From contig DDUU01000014.1 in NCBI GenBank assembly GCA_002344965.1, forward strand, positions 1 through 60,016: 60,016 nucleotides of DNA, read 5' to 3'. The translations under genes and the position numbers were made by a program. Under the pieces are notes generated by a model. That model did not search any database. It saw only the letters and a program-made list of their open reading frames with translations, and had not been told where the DNA came from. Source of the stretch: Candidatus Tepidiaquacellales bacterium UBA2330. GTDB lineage: Bacteria; Bacteroidota; Ignavibacteria; Tepidaquicellales; Tepidaquicellaceae. Numbering within the stretch: the stretch's first letter is position 1; each line of letters starts with the position of its first letter. Positions 45,247-54,776 of this stretch are shown here, one piece after another.

Positions 45247-46017
45247 ATGATCAAAAGTTTAGCAAAAAGCGTTTTAAAAAGTGATACAGGGTATAAACTT
45301 TTCAAAAAGTTTTATTACCTGTCTGTGGAAATGGATCAGATGTTTCCGGATGTCGAGAAGGAATTTATTGAACTTAAGCAAAAATGTCTGAAGTTTACAA
45401 TGACATCAACCGAAAGTCTTTACTATACTTACAGGTCGGTAAAGCATGTTATAGAAAACAATATACCCGGCGACTTCATAGAGTGCGGAGTCTGGAAAGG
45501 CGGCAATACAATGATGGCTGCCCTCACTCTAATGAATCTGAAAAATACTGACAGAAAAATTTATCTCTACGATACGTTCGAAGGTATGAGCGCTCCTACC
45601 GAAAAAGACATAAGTTATAAAGACGAAGACGCAAAAATTGAATGGTCGCAGAGTCAGAAAGATTCTCATAATGAATGGTGCTATTCATCGATTGATGAAG
45701 TGAAAAAGAATCTATATTCGACCGGCTATCCTGAAGAGAAACTTGTGTTTGTAAAAGGAAAAGTGGAAGATTCGATTCCGGCCACTCTGCCGGGTGAGAT
45801 AGCAATACTGCGGCTTGATACTGACTGGTTTGAATCCACTTATCACGAACTTGTTCATCTCTATCCTCTGCTTACTAAAAACGGTTTCTTAATTGTCGAT
45901 GACTACGGTTACTGGAAAGGAGCGCGTGAAGCGGTTGATAAATACTTCAAAGAAAATAATGTAAAGATCTTCATGAACCGTCTCGATAATTCTGCGCGGG
46001 CGGGGATAAAAATTTAA
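45247..46017 (+). CDS. TylF/MycF-family methyltransferase
   Basis: A 256-residue protein of the macrocin O-methyltransferase (TylF) family. SAM-binding region: GDFIECGVWKGGNTMMAALT near residue 77 and LYDTFEGMSAPTEKD; the metal/substrate region is LRLDTDWFESTYHELVHLYP near 185 and LIVDDYGYWKGAREAVDKYF. TylF acts on sugar hydroxyls in antibiotics, but many family members in glycan clusters methylate cell-surface sugars. It is 15 bp after the previous methyltransferase and 9 bp before a glycosyltransferase in one operon, so two methylation steps on the exported glycan are likely. Confidence 0.92.
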   Translation: MIKSLAKSVLKSDTGYKLFKKFYYLSVEMDQMFPDVEKEFIELKQKCLKFTMTSTESLYYTYRSVKHVIENNIPGDFIECGVWKGGNTMMAALTLMNLKNTDRKIYLYDTFEGMSAPTEKDISYKDEDAKIEWSQSQKDSHNEWCYSSIDEVKKNLYSTGYPEEKLVFVKGKVEDSIPATLPGEIAILRLDTDWFESTYHELVHLYPLLTKNGFLIVDDYGYWKGAREAVDKYFKENNVKIFMNRLDNSARAGIKI

Positions 46018-46026
46018 AACATTGTA

Positions 46027-47118
46027 TTGTCACAAAGGAAATTATTATTTGTTCATCACATTTCTGCAAAGGCAAAGTTTGTCACTAACGATATTGAAAT
46101 ATTAAGGAAGAGATTTAATGTAGAAATCCTAGAATCAAAATTATCAAATAATCTCTCATTTATTTTCTCGTTTGTCTCCCTGTTTTTCAGATTACTTTTC
46201 AGCATAAAAAATTACGATGCGGTTTATATCTGGTTTGCCGATTACCATTCTTTCCTGCCGGTATTTTTTTCAAAACTTTTCGGAAAGAAAAGTTTTATAG
46301 CTGTCGGCGGATATGACGCTACATATATTCCTGAAATTAACATGGGGCTTTTTACAAAATCCGGAATTAAGAAAAGATTCAGATGTTTCTGTGCTGTTTA
46401 TTCACTTAAAAACTGTTCGGTTATAATTCCTGTTGACAAAAGTCTGATTGAAAATGAAAACCGGTACATTTATTCTGACCTTCCGGGAAAGCCGGTTCTG
46501 AAAGACGGCATTAAGAATTTCATAAAAGACATTAAGACGCCTTTTAAGACCATACCGCTCGGATATGATGAAGAAATTTTTAAATCCGGAAACGATGTAA
46601 AGGAAAGAGCTGTCGTCAGCGCCGGGATGATAGAAAATGAAAATGAATACAGAAGAAAAGGGTTTGACATGCTGACGGAAGCGGCTATGAAAATGCCGGA
46701 TGTGAAATTCATTCTGATAGGACTGAATGAATATTATCTCCGGCATCTGAAAAGTCTTAACTTAAAGAACACAGAGCTTTACGGTAAAGTAAGCTATGAT
46801 GAACTGATAAAACTATACAGCCGCGCGAAAGTGTATTCACAGCTTTCTATGTTTGAGGGAATGCCGAGCGCGGTTTGCGAAGCTATGCTCTGCGGCTGCA
46901 TTCCTGTCGGCTCTGAAGTGAACGGCATTCCGGATATCATCGGAGATTGCGGAATTATAGTAAAAGAAAGAAATGCCTGCAAAGCGGCTGAAGCTATCCG
47001 CGCAGCTCTTAAGTATGATGAACAGGCGTCATTAAAATCCAGAAGAAGAATAATCGAAATGTTTCCTTTAAAGAAAAGGGAGGAGGAGCTGCTTAAAATA
47101 ACAGAAAAAATTCCTTAA
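46027..47118 (+). CDS. Glycosyltransferase family 4 (GT-B)
   Basis: A 363-residue GT-B glycosyltransferase. The C-terminal Rossmann domain shows the family donor-site signature MFEGMPSAVCEAMLCGCIPV (E-x7-E) near residue 280, then GSEVNGIPDIIGDCGIIV, preceded by SAGMIENENEYRRKGFDMLTEA. The N-terminal domain contains YDAVYIWFADYHSFLPV. It starts at TTG 46027 and is last in the flippase operon. A 240-bp gap without a gene follows. Donor and acceptor sugars are not predictable from sequence. Confidence 0.92.
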   Translation: MSQRKLLFVHHISAKAKFVTNDIEILRKRFNVEILESKLSNNLSFIFSFVSLFFRLLFSIKNYDAVYIWFADYHSFLPVFFSKLFGKKSFIAVGGYDATYIPEINMGLFTKSGIKKRFRCFCAVYSLKNCSVIIPVDKSLIENENRYIYSDLPGKPVLKDGIKNFIKDIKTPFKTIPLGYDEEIFKSGNDVKERAVVSAGMIENENEYRRKGFDMLTEAAMKMPDVKFILIGLNEYYLRHLKSLNLKNTELYGKVSYDELIKLYSRAKVYSQLSMFEGMPSAVCEAMLCGCIPVGSEVNGIPDIIGDCGIIVKERNACKAAEAIRAALKYDEQASLKSRRRIIEMFPLKKREEELLKITEKIP

Positions 47119-47358
47119 TCACCTCCTAAGAGTAATCCAAAATGTCTAAAATCAGTTTGAATAAAGTGAAAAAATTTTTCTAAGATGAGTATATTATGAA
47201 GTATTTTTCAAAGCTATCATTCTGTTGAAAAAATTAATTTTTTTAAATCGTTCAAATTTTATATTTTAAATCCAATTGGTTCCTATTCCGGACAAATAAC
47301 TGAAAGTAAAGCTATATCTTTTAACTTCTTTAAATTATTCAAAATTAAAATAATATTT

Positions 47359-48588
47359 ATGAAAAGAATTTTATTTTTTTTTCTAACCATTTTTATTTTC
47401 CGGGGATCTTTTGTCAGTTCACAGGAGATTACACCTGAAGAAATTTTTTCAAATTTCAAAGACGCCGTTGTAGTAATCAGGGCAATTGACTTCGACGGTA
47501 ATGAAAGCAGTCAGGGAAGCGGCGTGATAATAAAAGATAAAGGAATACTTGTAACTAATTTCCATATATTCGCAGGCAACGATAAGCTCGTAATAAAGCA
47601 AAACGATATCCCGGTCGCATACAATGAGATCATTGGATTGGATATTGAGAAGGATATTCTTATAATAGGATTGGAAACAACAAATTTCCCTTCGATAAAA
47701 CCCGCAAACATTAATGATATAAAAGTAGGTCAGAAAGTATTTGCGATAGGAAGTCCGATGGGTCTTGAAAACACAATGTCAGAAGGCATTGTAAGCGGTA
47801 TTCGGACTCTTGAAGATGGTAAACAGGAATTTATTCAGTTTACAGCCAGTCTTTCCCCGGGCAGCAGCGGAGGGGCTCTGTTAAATTCCAACGGAGAGCT
47901 GATAGGAATCAGTACAATGTATTTGAAGAAAGGACAGAATCTGAATTTTGCTGTATCGATTAAGGATATTGAAGGGATTACTTTAGGGGAATACTCAGAT
48001 AAAATTAAACTTCAGGCGCTGAACCATTTCTTCAGAGGAAGAAATCTTCATGATGAAGGCAGATACTCAGATGCAATTAAATATTATGACAAATATATCA
48101 GTATTTTTCCAAACGATGCGAAAGCTTATAATTTCAGAGGTCTTTCGTTTCAGGGAAAGAAAGATTTCGAGAATGCCATAAAAGATTTAAGTAAAGCTAT
48201 AAAGCTGGACCCGAATTATATTGCAGCCATATCAAACAGAGGCGAATGCTATTTTAAAATGGAAAAATGGGATGAAGCTCAAAAAGATTTTTCTAAAGTA
48301 TTGAAAATAGAACCCGACAATGTGTCAATGTATTTTAACAGAGGACTGGCTTATTCCAAAGAAGAAGATTGGGACGAAGCGATAGATGATTTTACAAAAG
48401 TCATAAAAGCTAATTCCATGTATACAGAAGCTTATATGAACAGAGGTCTGGCATATTATTATGCAAGCAATTATGAGCTGGCAATCATAGACTGGAAAAA
48501 ATGTATAAAGCTCGACCCTTCCCTTACAAACACTTTAAATAAATTAATTGACAATGCAGATCTTCTCTGGCAACATAATATTAAGTAA
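47359..48588 (+). CDS. HtrA-like (S1C) serine protease with TPR repeats
   Basis: A 409-residue secreted or periplasmic protein. A signal peptide (1-21, ending VSSQ) is followed by a trypsin-like protease domain of the S1C type, about 25-205: catalytic His in TNFHIFAG near 69, Asp in DIEKDILII near 98, Ser in SLSPGSSGGALLN near 170. No PDZ domain follows; instead four or more tetratricopeptide repeats (about 225-400) such as YNFRGLSFQGKKDFENAIKD and YMNRGLAYYYASNYELAIID. The TPRs probably mediate partner binding in place of PDZ domains. A bidirectional-type terminator follows the gene. Confidence 0.92.
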   Translation: MKRILFFFLTIFIFRGSFVSSQEITPEEIFSNFKDAVVVIRAIDFDGNESSQGSGVIIKDKGILVTNFHIFAGNDKLVIKQNDIPVAYNEIIGLDIEKDILIIGLETTNFPSIKPANINDIKVGQKVFAIGSPMGLENTMSEGIVSGIRTLEDGKQEFIQFTASLSPGSSGGALLNSNGELIGISTMYLKKGQNLNFAVSIKDIEGITLGEYSDKIKLQALNHFFRGRNLHDEGRYSDAIKYYDKYISIFPNDAKAYNFRGLSFQGKKDFENAIKDLSKAIKLDPNYIAAISNRGECYFKMEKWDEAQKDFSKVLKIEPDNVSMYFNRGLAYSKEEDWDEAIDDFTKVIKANSMYTEAYMNRGLAYYYASNYELAIIDWKKCIKLDPSLTNTLNKLIDNADLLWQHNIK

Positions 48589-48620
48589 CTGCTTCTGATT
48601 TAAATTTTAAGTTTACCCTA

Positions 48621-48658
48621 AAAAAAAGTTTTCTCCCGCAAAGGAGAAAACTTTTTTT
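48621..48658. terminator. Bidirectional Rho-independent terminator
   Basis: A 16-bp perfect stem, AAAAAAAGTTTTCTCC (48621-48636) with its complement at 48643-48658, loop CGCAAA. A tract on one side and T tract on the other let it act for both the HtrA-like gene (plus) and the subtilase gene (minus), which converge here. Confidence 0.88.
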
Positions 48659-48679
48659 GTATTTAAATTTGGATGAACT

Positions 48680-51628
48680 TTATTTTATCAGCACCATACG
48701 TTTTATGTCAATAAAGTTTTCCGTTTCCATTCTGTAGAAATATACTCCGCTTGAGAGATTTGCTCCGTTAAACACGACATCGTAATTTCCCGCCTGTCTG
48801 ATCTCGTTTACCAATGTCATTACTTCTTTTCCGAGAACGTCATAGACCTTCATATTCACAAATCCCTGTTTCGGAATTGAGAAGTTAATTTTTGTAACAG
48901 GGTTAAACGGATTCGGATAATTCTGTGAAAGCGAATAAACCGCCGGTATTGAAACGGTATTGTTCTCAATTCCCGTTATCAGTGAGATCTCAAGCTGAAT
49001 GTTTGCGCGGTTATAGCTCTGCGTAAGATTCGTCGGATATTGCGTATCGCTTTGTCCTCTTCTGGATAAATAAACAGGTGATGAACCGGAATAAGAGTAT
49101 CTCGGATAAGTGTTAACATATTGCTGAAAATCCCTGCCGATCGAGATCATAAGATTCTGACTGCTGTTAATTGAGAATGGCGTGGTCAGCTGAATATCCG
49201 TCCAGCCGGGCGAAGACAGACTGTTCACGCTTCCTGAAAATACAAGAGTCATTCCGGTTGAGTCCCAGGTGCCCGTTGGTAATGACGCATCGGTTGTAGT
49301 TTTCATAAAGATCCTTACGTTTTCACTTGTCACTCCGCCAACGCTGTTATTCTGATAGAATTTTATTTTCCTGATCTGACCGGTTGTATTTATTTCAGAG
49401 CCGAGATAAATTCCCTGCCATCTGAAGTAGTTGTAAAATCTGTTCATCGGATATGATTCATCAGCTGAGCCGGAACCTATAGTAACTGTTGATATCGGAA
49501 GTCTTCTAAGAGTAAGAGTATATGTCTGTGCTGAAGCCATAGAATCGCTTAAGCTGTAACCGTAAACTCTCCACTGTCCGGTAACTGAATCGCTGATACC
49601 TGCTCCGAGACTTGCAGCGAGAGAATCAAGCTGTGAATATCTGATGCTTGCTGATGTATCGTAACCGTTGCTGCCTGACTCGATGATCCTTTTTATATTT
49701 GATGAATTTGAAAAATCCGGATAAGCAAACATCCATTTATATTTTACTCCAAGTCCTGACTTTGTCCACCTGGGTGTTGCCATAGTAAAATCAGTAGGAG
49801 TGGTTTGTAAAGTGGTTCCTGACGGCGGAGAACTTAAGTTAAATGCCGACAGTGCCGGGACGCCTCTGGATAAAGTGATTGTTCTGGGTCCGTTTTGAGC
49901 TGATAATGAATCGACATTCGGAAGCTGTCTATATGCAGTAGCTGTCCATACTCCGGCAAGTGACTGACCCTGATTAATGCCGAGTCCTGCAAGCATATTG
50001 TCAAGCTGTCCTAATGTAAATGTCATGGTATTAGTACCTGAAGCAATCGCCATCATTCTGTTGCTGATGAGCGGCGAACCGAAGATCCATTTGTAATCTA
50101 CACCGGTAGCGCATGTGTCCCAGTTGAAAGTAATTGTTGATGTTGAATTCGGAAGAGTCGTTATGGTCTGACCTGCTGCAGGTGACTGCAGGTTAAAATT
50201 ATTCAGTACAGGTACGTTTGTAATTTTTACTTTATTAACAAGTTTTGCAAGATTAAGTCTTCCGTTTGATAATGTAGTTCCGTTCATTGAAGGAATAGTA
50301 TCAACTGTGGAAAGAATATATTGTCTGAATAATTTTGCAAGTGAATCCGGTCTTGTCCTGCCGAGCTGAATAAACACCGAGCCCGCTGCTGCGTGCATAA
50401 GTCCGACAGCACCTGTGACCTGAGGAGTAGCCATTGAAGTACCGGTCAGGTTACTGTATGAGTTTGTCGGAACTGTGGAAAGGATTGATGTTCCCGGAGC
50501 GCCGAGATCCATATTTATAGGTCCGTAACCTGCGCCTGAATTTTTAGCATCTGTATTTGTAGTGTTTGTAACTGCAATCATATAAATACTCGGACAGGTA
50601 GTAGGAATATCTCCGACTATATCAATGTTTACATTATTATTCGGACCTGCGCCTGCGTTTAAAATTCCTGACATGCCGAGCGAATCATAAAATGCACACC
50701 AAAGGGGATAATTTGACGGCTGACCGTTATCAATACCGAATGAAGAATTTGTCGCAACTACATACGCGCCCTGTGAACCATTAGTCTGATTATAAATTTT
50801 TCTTTGCTTAAGCGCGTATCCGTAAGCTTTAACTACATTAGCTTCCGTTGCTGAGCCGTAAGCTATAGGCATTGTCTTTACAGTCCAGTTTACACCGGCA
50901 ACGCCTAAATTATTATTTCCTTTTGCACCGGCAATGCCTGCGCAGTGTGTACCGTGCTGATTAGAAGGAATTGTTCCGTTATTATTTCCCGCATGCCATC
51001 CGTAAATATCATCTATATATCCGTTGTTGTCATCATCAACTCCGTTGCCCGGAATTTCCGCATGATTTACCCATGTATCCAAATCCTGATGATTTGTCTG
51101 CTGACCTCCGTCCACTATTGCAAGGACGATTGTATCGCCGAGAGCAGTTACGCCGCCGGTTGAGACTTCCCATGCTTCCGGAGCGTCAATATCAGCGTCA
51201 GGTGTACCGCCTGTCTGACCTGTATTATGCTTGTCCCACTGATCAGTGAATCTTGTATCATTCGGAAATACCGGAGGGAGAACTCTTTCTTTAAATCTGT
51301 GATTAAACTGTGCGATCTCGACTTTGTCATTTCGCATTACGGACATCAGGGCGTCCACTGACTGCGCTTTAGAAATATCAAACTGAAACAGGTAAATGTT
51401 CATATCTTTTACAAGTGTTTCCTTTAAGGTAAGTCCTATTCCGTTATAAGTATAAAGAAAGTCATTCACATCCACGGGATATTTAAACATTACAATAATA
51501 TCGCCTTCTATATAGTCTCTGTCGTTATAATAGTTTGAAAGATCATTACTGCTGCTTGTATTTTCATTTGAAAATAAAGACAATAGCAGCAATGATGCAG
51601 CTGCTAAAAATAGAAAAAAGGTTTTCAT
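48680..51628 (-). CDS. T9SS-sorted S8 family subtilisin-like serine protease
   Basis: A 982-residue secreted protease. A signal peptide (1-24) and a prodomain (about 30-110, YIEGDIIVMFKYPVD) precede the S8 catalytic domain: Asp in LAIVDGGQQTNHQDL near 170, His in NQHGTHCAGIAGAKG near 224, Ser in TGTSMATPQVTGAVGLM near 395. Two tandem SusE-like beta-sandwich repeats follow (about 478-600 and 600-710, each starting FNLxSPxxG), then another beta domain (about 715-880), and a T9SS sorting domain (NYPNPFNPVTKINF) ending KRMVLIK. Expected to degrade extracellular protein. It is the largest gene in the window and monocistronic. Confidence 0.95.
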   Translation of the reverse strand: MKTFFLFLAAASLLLLSLFSNENTSSSNDLSNYYNDRDYIEGDIIVMFKYPVDVNDFLYTYNGIGLTLKETLVKDMNIYLFQFDISKAQSVDALMSVMRNDKVEIAQFNHRFKERVLPPVFPNDTRFTDQWDKHNTGQTGGTPDADIDAPEAWEVSTGGVTALGDTIVLAIVDGGQQTNHQDLDTWVNHAEIPGNGVDDDNNGYIDDIYGWHAGNNNGTIPSNQHGTHCAGIAGAKGNNNLGVAGVNWTVKTMPIAYGSATEANVVKAYGYALKQRKIYNQTNGSQGAYVVATNSSFGIDNGQPSNYPLWCAFYDSLGMSGILNAGAGPNNNVNIDIVGDIPTTCPSIYMIAVTNTTNTDAKNSGAGYGPINMDLGAPGTSILSTVPTNSYSNLTGTSMATPQVTGAVGLMHAAAGSVFIQLGRTRPDSLAKLFRQYILSTVDTIPSMNGTTLSNGRLNLAKLVNKVKITNVPVLNNFNLQSPAAGQTITTLPNSTSTITFNWDTCATGVDYKWIFGSPLISNRMMAIASGTNTMTFTLGQLDNMLAGLGINQGQSLAGVWTATAYRQLPNVDSLSAQNGPRTITLSRGVPALSAFNLSSPPSGTTLQTTPTDFTMATPRWTKSGLGVKYKWMFAYPDFSNSSNIKRIIESGSNGYDTSASIRYSQLDSLAASLGAGISDSVTGQWRVYGYSLSDSMASAQTYTLTLRRLPISTVTIGSGSADESYPMNRFYNYFRWQGIYLGSEINTTGQIRKIKFYQNNSVGGVTSENVRIFMKTTTDASLPTGTWDSTGMTLVFSGSVNSLSSPGWTDIQLTTPFSINSSQNLMISIGRDFQQYVNTYPRYSYSGSSPVYLSRRGQSDTQYPTNLTQSYNRANIQLEISLITGIENNTVSIPAVYSLSQNYPNPFNPVTKINFSIPKQGFVNMKVYDVLGKEVMTLVNEIRQAGNYDVVFNGANLSSGVYFYRMETENFIDIKRMVLIK

Positions 51629-51900
51629 TTGAATTGGTTTGGTTTAAATTTTATCAAAGATATGGATTTTAATTTTAAATTAATATTAACTGCTTAATAT
51701 AATTTTTGCCCTCTGAATCAGACAATTTCTTTTAAAAAACGCTAAAAAGTTAATTTGATTTATTTTCAGTTCGTAGCTATAATGTCTGATTTTCAAATAC
51801 ATTTTGTGAAGAAAAGTTTATCTCACCGGAGATTCAATATATGTATGTTTTATAAAACACAATTGATTTATATTTGCTTTAATTAATTCATTTAATAATT

Positions 51901-52698
51901 ATGAAAAAACTTACGGCATTATTTCTTTTTTGTATAATTCTAGTTTCATGCGGCAAGGAAGAGCCGAGGACAGAAGTGAAGACAAAAGATTCGGAATCTC
52001 CGTCTTCCGGAAATATTGAATTTGTAATGAAGGAATTTTCAAAATCTTATAACAACTGTAATAAGGATTCGACCGGATGCACTTATATAAGTTTTAAGTA
52101 TCCTGAAATCCTCAATGAGAATCTTAAGTCAAATGTGAACAGAGTTATCGGTTCATTTCTGAAAGACAGCATTTATTCGTCTGAAGGTAAATCATTTAAA
52201 GACTTTGATGAGCTCGCAGTTTCTTTTTTTGCAGATTATGATACAATGAAGAAATTATCCTCAGTTAAGGATATTGCTTTTGCTCTTGATGGGACAGCCG
52301 AAATAGTTTCCGAAACAAAAGATAATTTCACTGTATCAGTTAATTGTTACATATTTATCGGCGGGGCTCATCCGAATTCTTATATGAGTTATATAGTTTT
52401 CGGGAAAAGATCAGGTGACGTACTTTCACTTAACAATATCTTCAAACCCGGTTATGATTCTCTTCTGAATAAACTGATAGACGAAGCATTCCGAAAGCAG
52501 AAAGGATTATCTCCGACTGATAACCTTCAGACAAAAGGCAATCTGTTTGAAAATAAAATTACTCACAATAATAACTTTATGATTACCAATGATTCGATTT
52601 CCTTTTATTACAATAATTATGAAATAGCGGCGTATGTATTCGGTCCGACTGAAATCACAGTTCCTCTAAGCGGTATGAAAGAGTATTTGAAAGATTAA
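51901..52698 (+). CDS. DUF3298/DUF4163-type lipoprotein (RsiV/PdaC-like)
   Basis: A 265-residue lipoprotein: the signal ends LVSCGKEE (Cys17). The body has a DUF4163-like region (FSKSYNNCNKDSTGCTYISF) and a DUF3298 region: YIFIGGAHPNSYMSYIVF, SLNNIFKPGYDSLLNKLIDE and the family end motif YNNYEIAAYVFGPTEITVP. Related domains occur in the anti-sigma factor RsiV and the deacetylase PdaC, where they bind lysozyme or peptidoglycan fragments. A cell-wall sensing role is possible but not shown. No regulatory sigma factor gene is adjacent. Confidence 0.85.
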   Translation: MKKLTALFLFCIILVSCGKEEPRTEVKTKDSESPSSGNIEFVMKEFSKSYNNCNKDSTGCTYISFKYPEILNENLKSNVNRVIGSFLKDSIYSSEGKSFKDFDELAVSFFADYDTMKKLSSVKDIAFALDGTAEIVSETKDNFTVSVNCYIFIGGAHPNSYMSYIVFGKRSGDVLSLNNIFKPGYDSLLNKLIDEAFRKQKGLSPTDNLQTKGNLFENKITHNNNFMITNDSISFYYNNYEIAAYVFGPTEITVPLSGMKEYLKD

Positions 52699-52828
52699 AC
52701 GGATTTTGAAACGGTCTGAAGAGTCTGTCCGGTAAATGAGTTAATGAAGTGAAAATAAATTGCTTATAAAGAATTGAAAACTTACTCTATTAATAATATA
52801 TTCTATTAATAATATTTAATAAAAAAAT

Positions 52829-53245
52829 ATGAACAGAAATAAATTTTCCAAAAAAGAAGTTTTTGATGAAGTAAATGCTGAAGCGTTTGAAGTTACCGAA
52901 GATGATATAAAATATGTAGTGGACAATGATGACAACATCAAAAAAAAATCCTCAAAACTTGAAATCGGAAAATACAGAAGATTTATAAAACAGATCAAAC
53001 TTCTCCTGAATCTGTTAAGAGATTATAAAAATAAAAAATACACGGAAATTCCCTGGAAATCCGTAGCACTGATTACTGCAGCTGTTTTATATTTTATAAA
53101 TCCGTTTGATGTGATGCCTGATATAATTCCGCTTCTGGGATTTGCCGATGACACGCTGCTGTTTGCCGCGGTTTTTAAATCCATTCAGACCGATCTGGAA
53201 AAATACAGCGAGTGGAAAGGCGTTAATTCGGATAACCTGTTTTAA
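52829..53245 (+). CDS. YkvA/DUF1232 family protein
   Basis: A 138-residue protein with the DUF1232 signature in one membrane-associated segment: AAVLYFINPFDVMPDIIPLL followed by GFADDTLLFAAVFKSI. The N-terminal 60 residues are highly charged. The family function is not known. It is 36 bp upstream of the metallophosphoesterase gene on the same strand. Confidence 0.88.
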   Translation: MNRNKFSKKEVFDEVNAEAFEVTEDDIKYVVDNDDNIKKKSSKLEIGKYRRFIKQIKLLLNLLRDYKNKKYTEIPWKSVALITAAVLYFINPFDVMPDIIPLLGFADDTLLFAAVFKSIQTDLEKYSEWKGVNSDNLF

Positions 53246-53281
53246 TTTTATTCACATTCATCTTTAAAATACTTTTATAAT

Positions 53282-54079
53282 TTGTCCGAAAAAATTAAGA
53301 TACTTTTCATCGGAGATATAATCGGCGAACCCGGTTATAATCTCACCAAACTGCTGCTCCCGGGTTTAATCTCAAAATATAAAACTGATTTCGTAATTGC
53401 CAACGGCGAGAATATTACGGAAGGAAAAGGCATTCTCGAAAAAGACGGGAAGAAACTGCTTGAACTCAATATCAATGTGTTGACAGGCGGAAATCACACT
53501 ATGGATAAAATACAGGCGCATAAATATCTGATGGAAGAGAAAAAAGTATTGCGTCCGATGAATTATCCCAAAGGCGCATACGGTCACGGTTTCGGTATTT
53601 ATTCAATTCCGGGAACTGACTTTAAGATCGGAATTATCAATCTTCAGGGCAGAGTCTTTATGAAATCAATTGACTGTCCTTTCAGAACATTCGACTGGGT
53701 TTATGAAAAAATAAAATATGAAACAAATATCGTATTTGTTGATTTTCATGCCGAAGCGACCGCTGAAAAAATCGCTTTCGGCTGGTATGCAAACGGAAGA
53801 GCTTCCGTTGTAGTCGGAACTCATACGCACATTCCAACCGCTGACAGCAGGATACTCAGCGAAGGAACAGCATATATTACTGACGTAGGAATGACAGGGG
53901 CTTATGATTCTGTAATCGGGATGAAGAAAGACAGTTCGATAAAAAGATTTATCTACTCCACTCCGCAGAAGTATGAAGTAGCTGATGAGGATTTGAGATT
54001 TTCCGGAGTGCTTTGTGAAATAGACGGCAATACCGGAAAGGCAGCTTCAATTAAAAAAATATTCACTCCTGAATTTTAA
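53282..54079 (+). CDS. TIGR00282/YmdB-family metallophosphoesterase
   Basis: A 265-residue calcineurin-like phosphodiesterase. Metal-binding motifs: FIGDIIGEPG near residue 10, ANGENITEGKG near 41, GGNHTMDK near 69, DFHAEATAEK near 155 and VVGTHTHIPTAD near 180. Bacillus YmdB hydrolyses 2',3'-cyclic nucleotides and affects biofilm formation; the substrate here is not established. The start is TTG at 53282, which gives the family N-terminus. The O-methyltransferase gene follows after 30 bp. Confidence 0.93.
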   Translation: MSEKIKILFIGDIIGEPGYNLTKLLLPGLISKYKTDFVIANGENITEGKGILEKDGKKLLELNINVLTGGNHTMDKIQAHKYLMEEKKVLRPMNYPKGAYGHGFGIYSIPGTDFKIGIINLQGRVFMKSIDCPFRTFDWVYEKIKYETNIVFVDFHAEATAEKIAFGWYANGRASVVVGTHTHIPTADSRILSEGTAYITDVGMTGAYDSVIGMKKDSSIKRFIYSTPQKYEVADEDLRFSGVLCEIDGNTGKAASIKKIFTPEF

Positions 54080-54109
54080 TAAATTAAACTAACTTTATTA
54101 CCGTAATTT

Positions 54110-54769
54110 ATGAAAATAATGAAATCGCCTCCAATAAACGATGAGGTTTACAATTACATTCTTGAAAAGTTTGTACCTGAAAATGAGATCACAGAAGAGA
54201 TTATAAAAGAAACTGAAAAACTCGAAATACCGCTGATACAGATCGCACCGGAGCAGGGCAGGTTTTTATATCTTCTTACAAAAATGATAAATGCAAAGAA
54301 CGCACTGGAGATCGGAACACTTACCGGTTTCAGCGGATATCATATTGCAAGCGGACTTCCCGCCGGCGGAAAACTTATAACGCTTGAGATTGAAAAGAAA
54401 CACGGTGATATTGCAGAAAAATATTTTGAGAAAGCCGGGTTGAAAAATAAAACGGAAGTGCGAATTGCTCCTGCACTTGAGCAGATTGAAGTATTGAAAA
54501 AGGAAAAGAAAATTTTCGATCTGATTTTTATTGACGCGGATAAAGTTAATTATATTAATTACTTCGAAGGTGCATTGAAACTTTCGCACAGCGGTACAGT
54601 GATTGTGTTTGATAATATGATTAAAAACAACAGGGTCGTGCAGGACGCAGGCGACGACCCGGATCTTAAAGCAATTCAGGAGACAAACGAACTTCTCTCA
54701 AAAGACGGCAGGGTTGAATCTTTTCTGCTGGCGATCGGGGACGGGTTTACGATCGCGAGGGTGATATAA
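54110..54769 (+). CDS. Class I SAM-dependent O-methyltransferase (Methyltransf_3)
   Basis: A 219-residue protein of the caffeoyl-CoA/catechol O-methyltransferase type. SAM site: NALEIGTLTGFSGYHIASGL near residue 65 and LITLEIEKKHGDIAEKYFEK; metal/active-site region: DLIFIDADKVNYINYFEGAL near 140 and VIVFDNMIKNNRVV near 168. The family methylates vicinal hydroxyls; some bacterial members modify tRNA (TrmR). The substrate is not clear from context. The stop is followed within 10 bp by the palindromic repeat cluster. Confidence 0.92.
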   Translation: MKIMKSPPINDEVYNYILEKFVPENEITEEIIKETEKLEIPLIQIAPEQGRFLYLLTKMINAKNALEIGTLTGFSGYHIASGLPAGGKLITLEIEKKHGDIAEKYFEKAGLKNKTEVRIAPALEQIEVLKKEKKIFDLIFIDADKVNYINYFEGALKLSHSGTVIVFDNMIKNNRVVQDAGDDPDLKAIQETNELLSKDGRVESFLLAIGDGFTIARVI

Positions 54770-54776
54770 AATAATA

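Noticed and set aside
47119..47358. Gap after the glycosyltransferase searched for a small RNA or riboswitch
   Set aside because: It is AT-rich with no clear stem structure, T run or coding frame that I can support.
51629..51900. Gap between the subtilase and the DUF3298 gene searched for regulatory elements
   Set aside because: Both genes are divergent so promoters must be present, but no consensus pair stands out clearly enough to mark.
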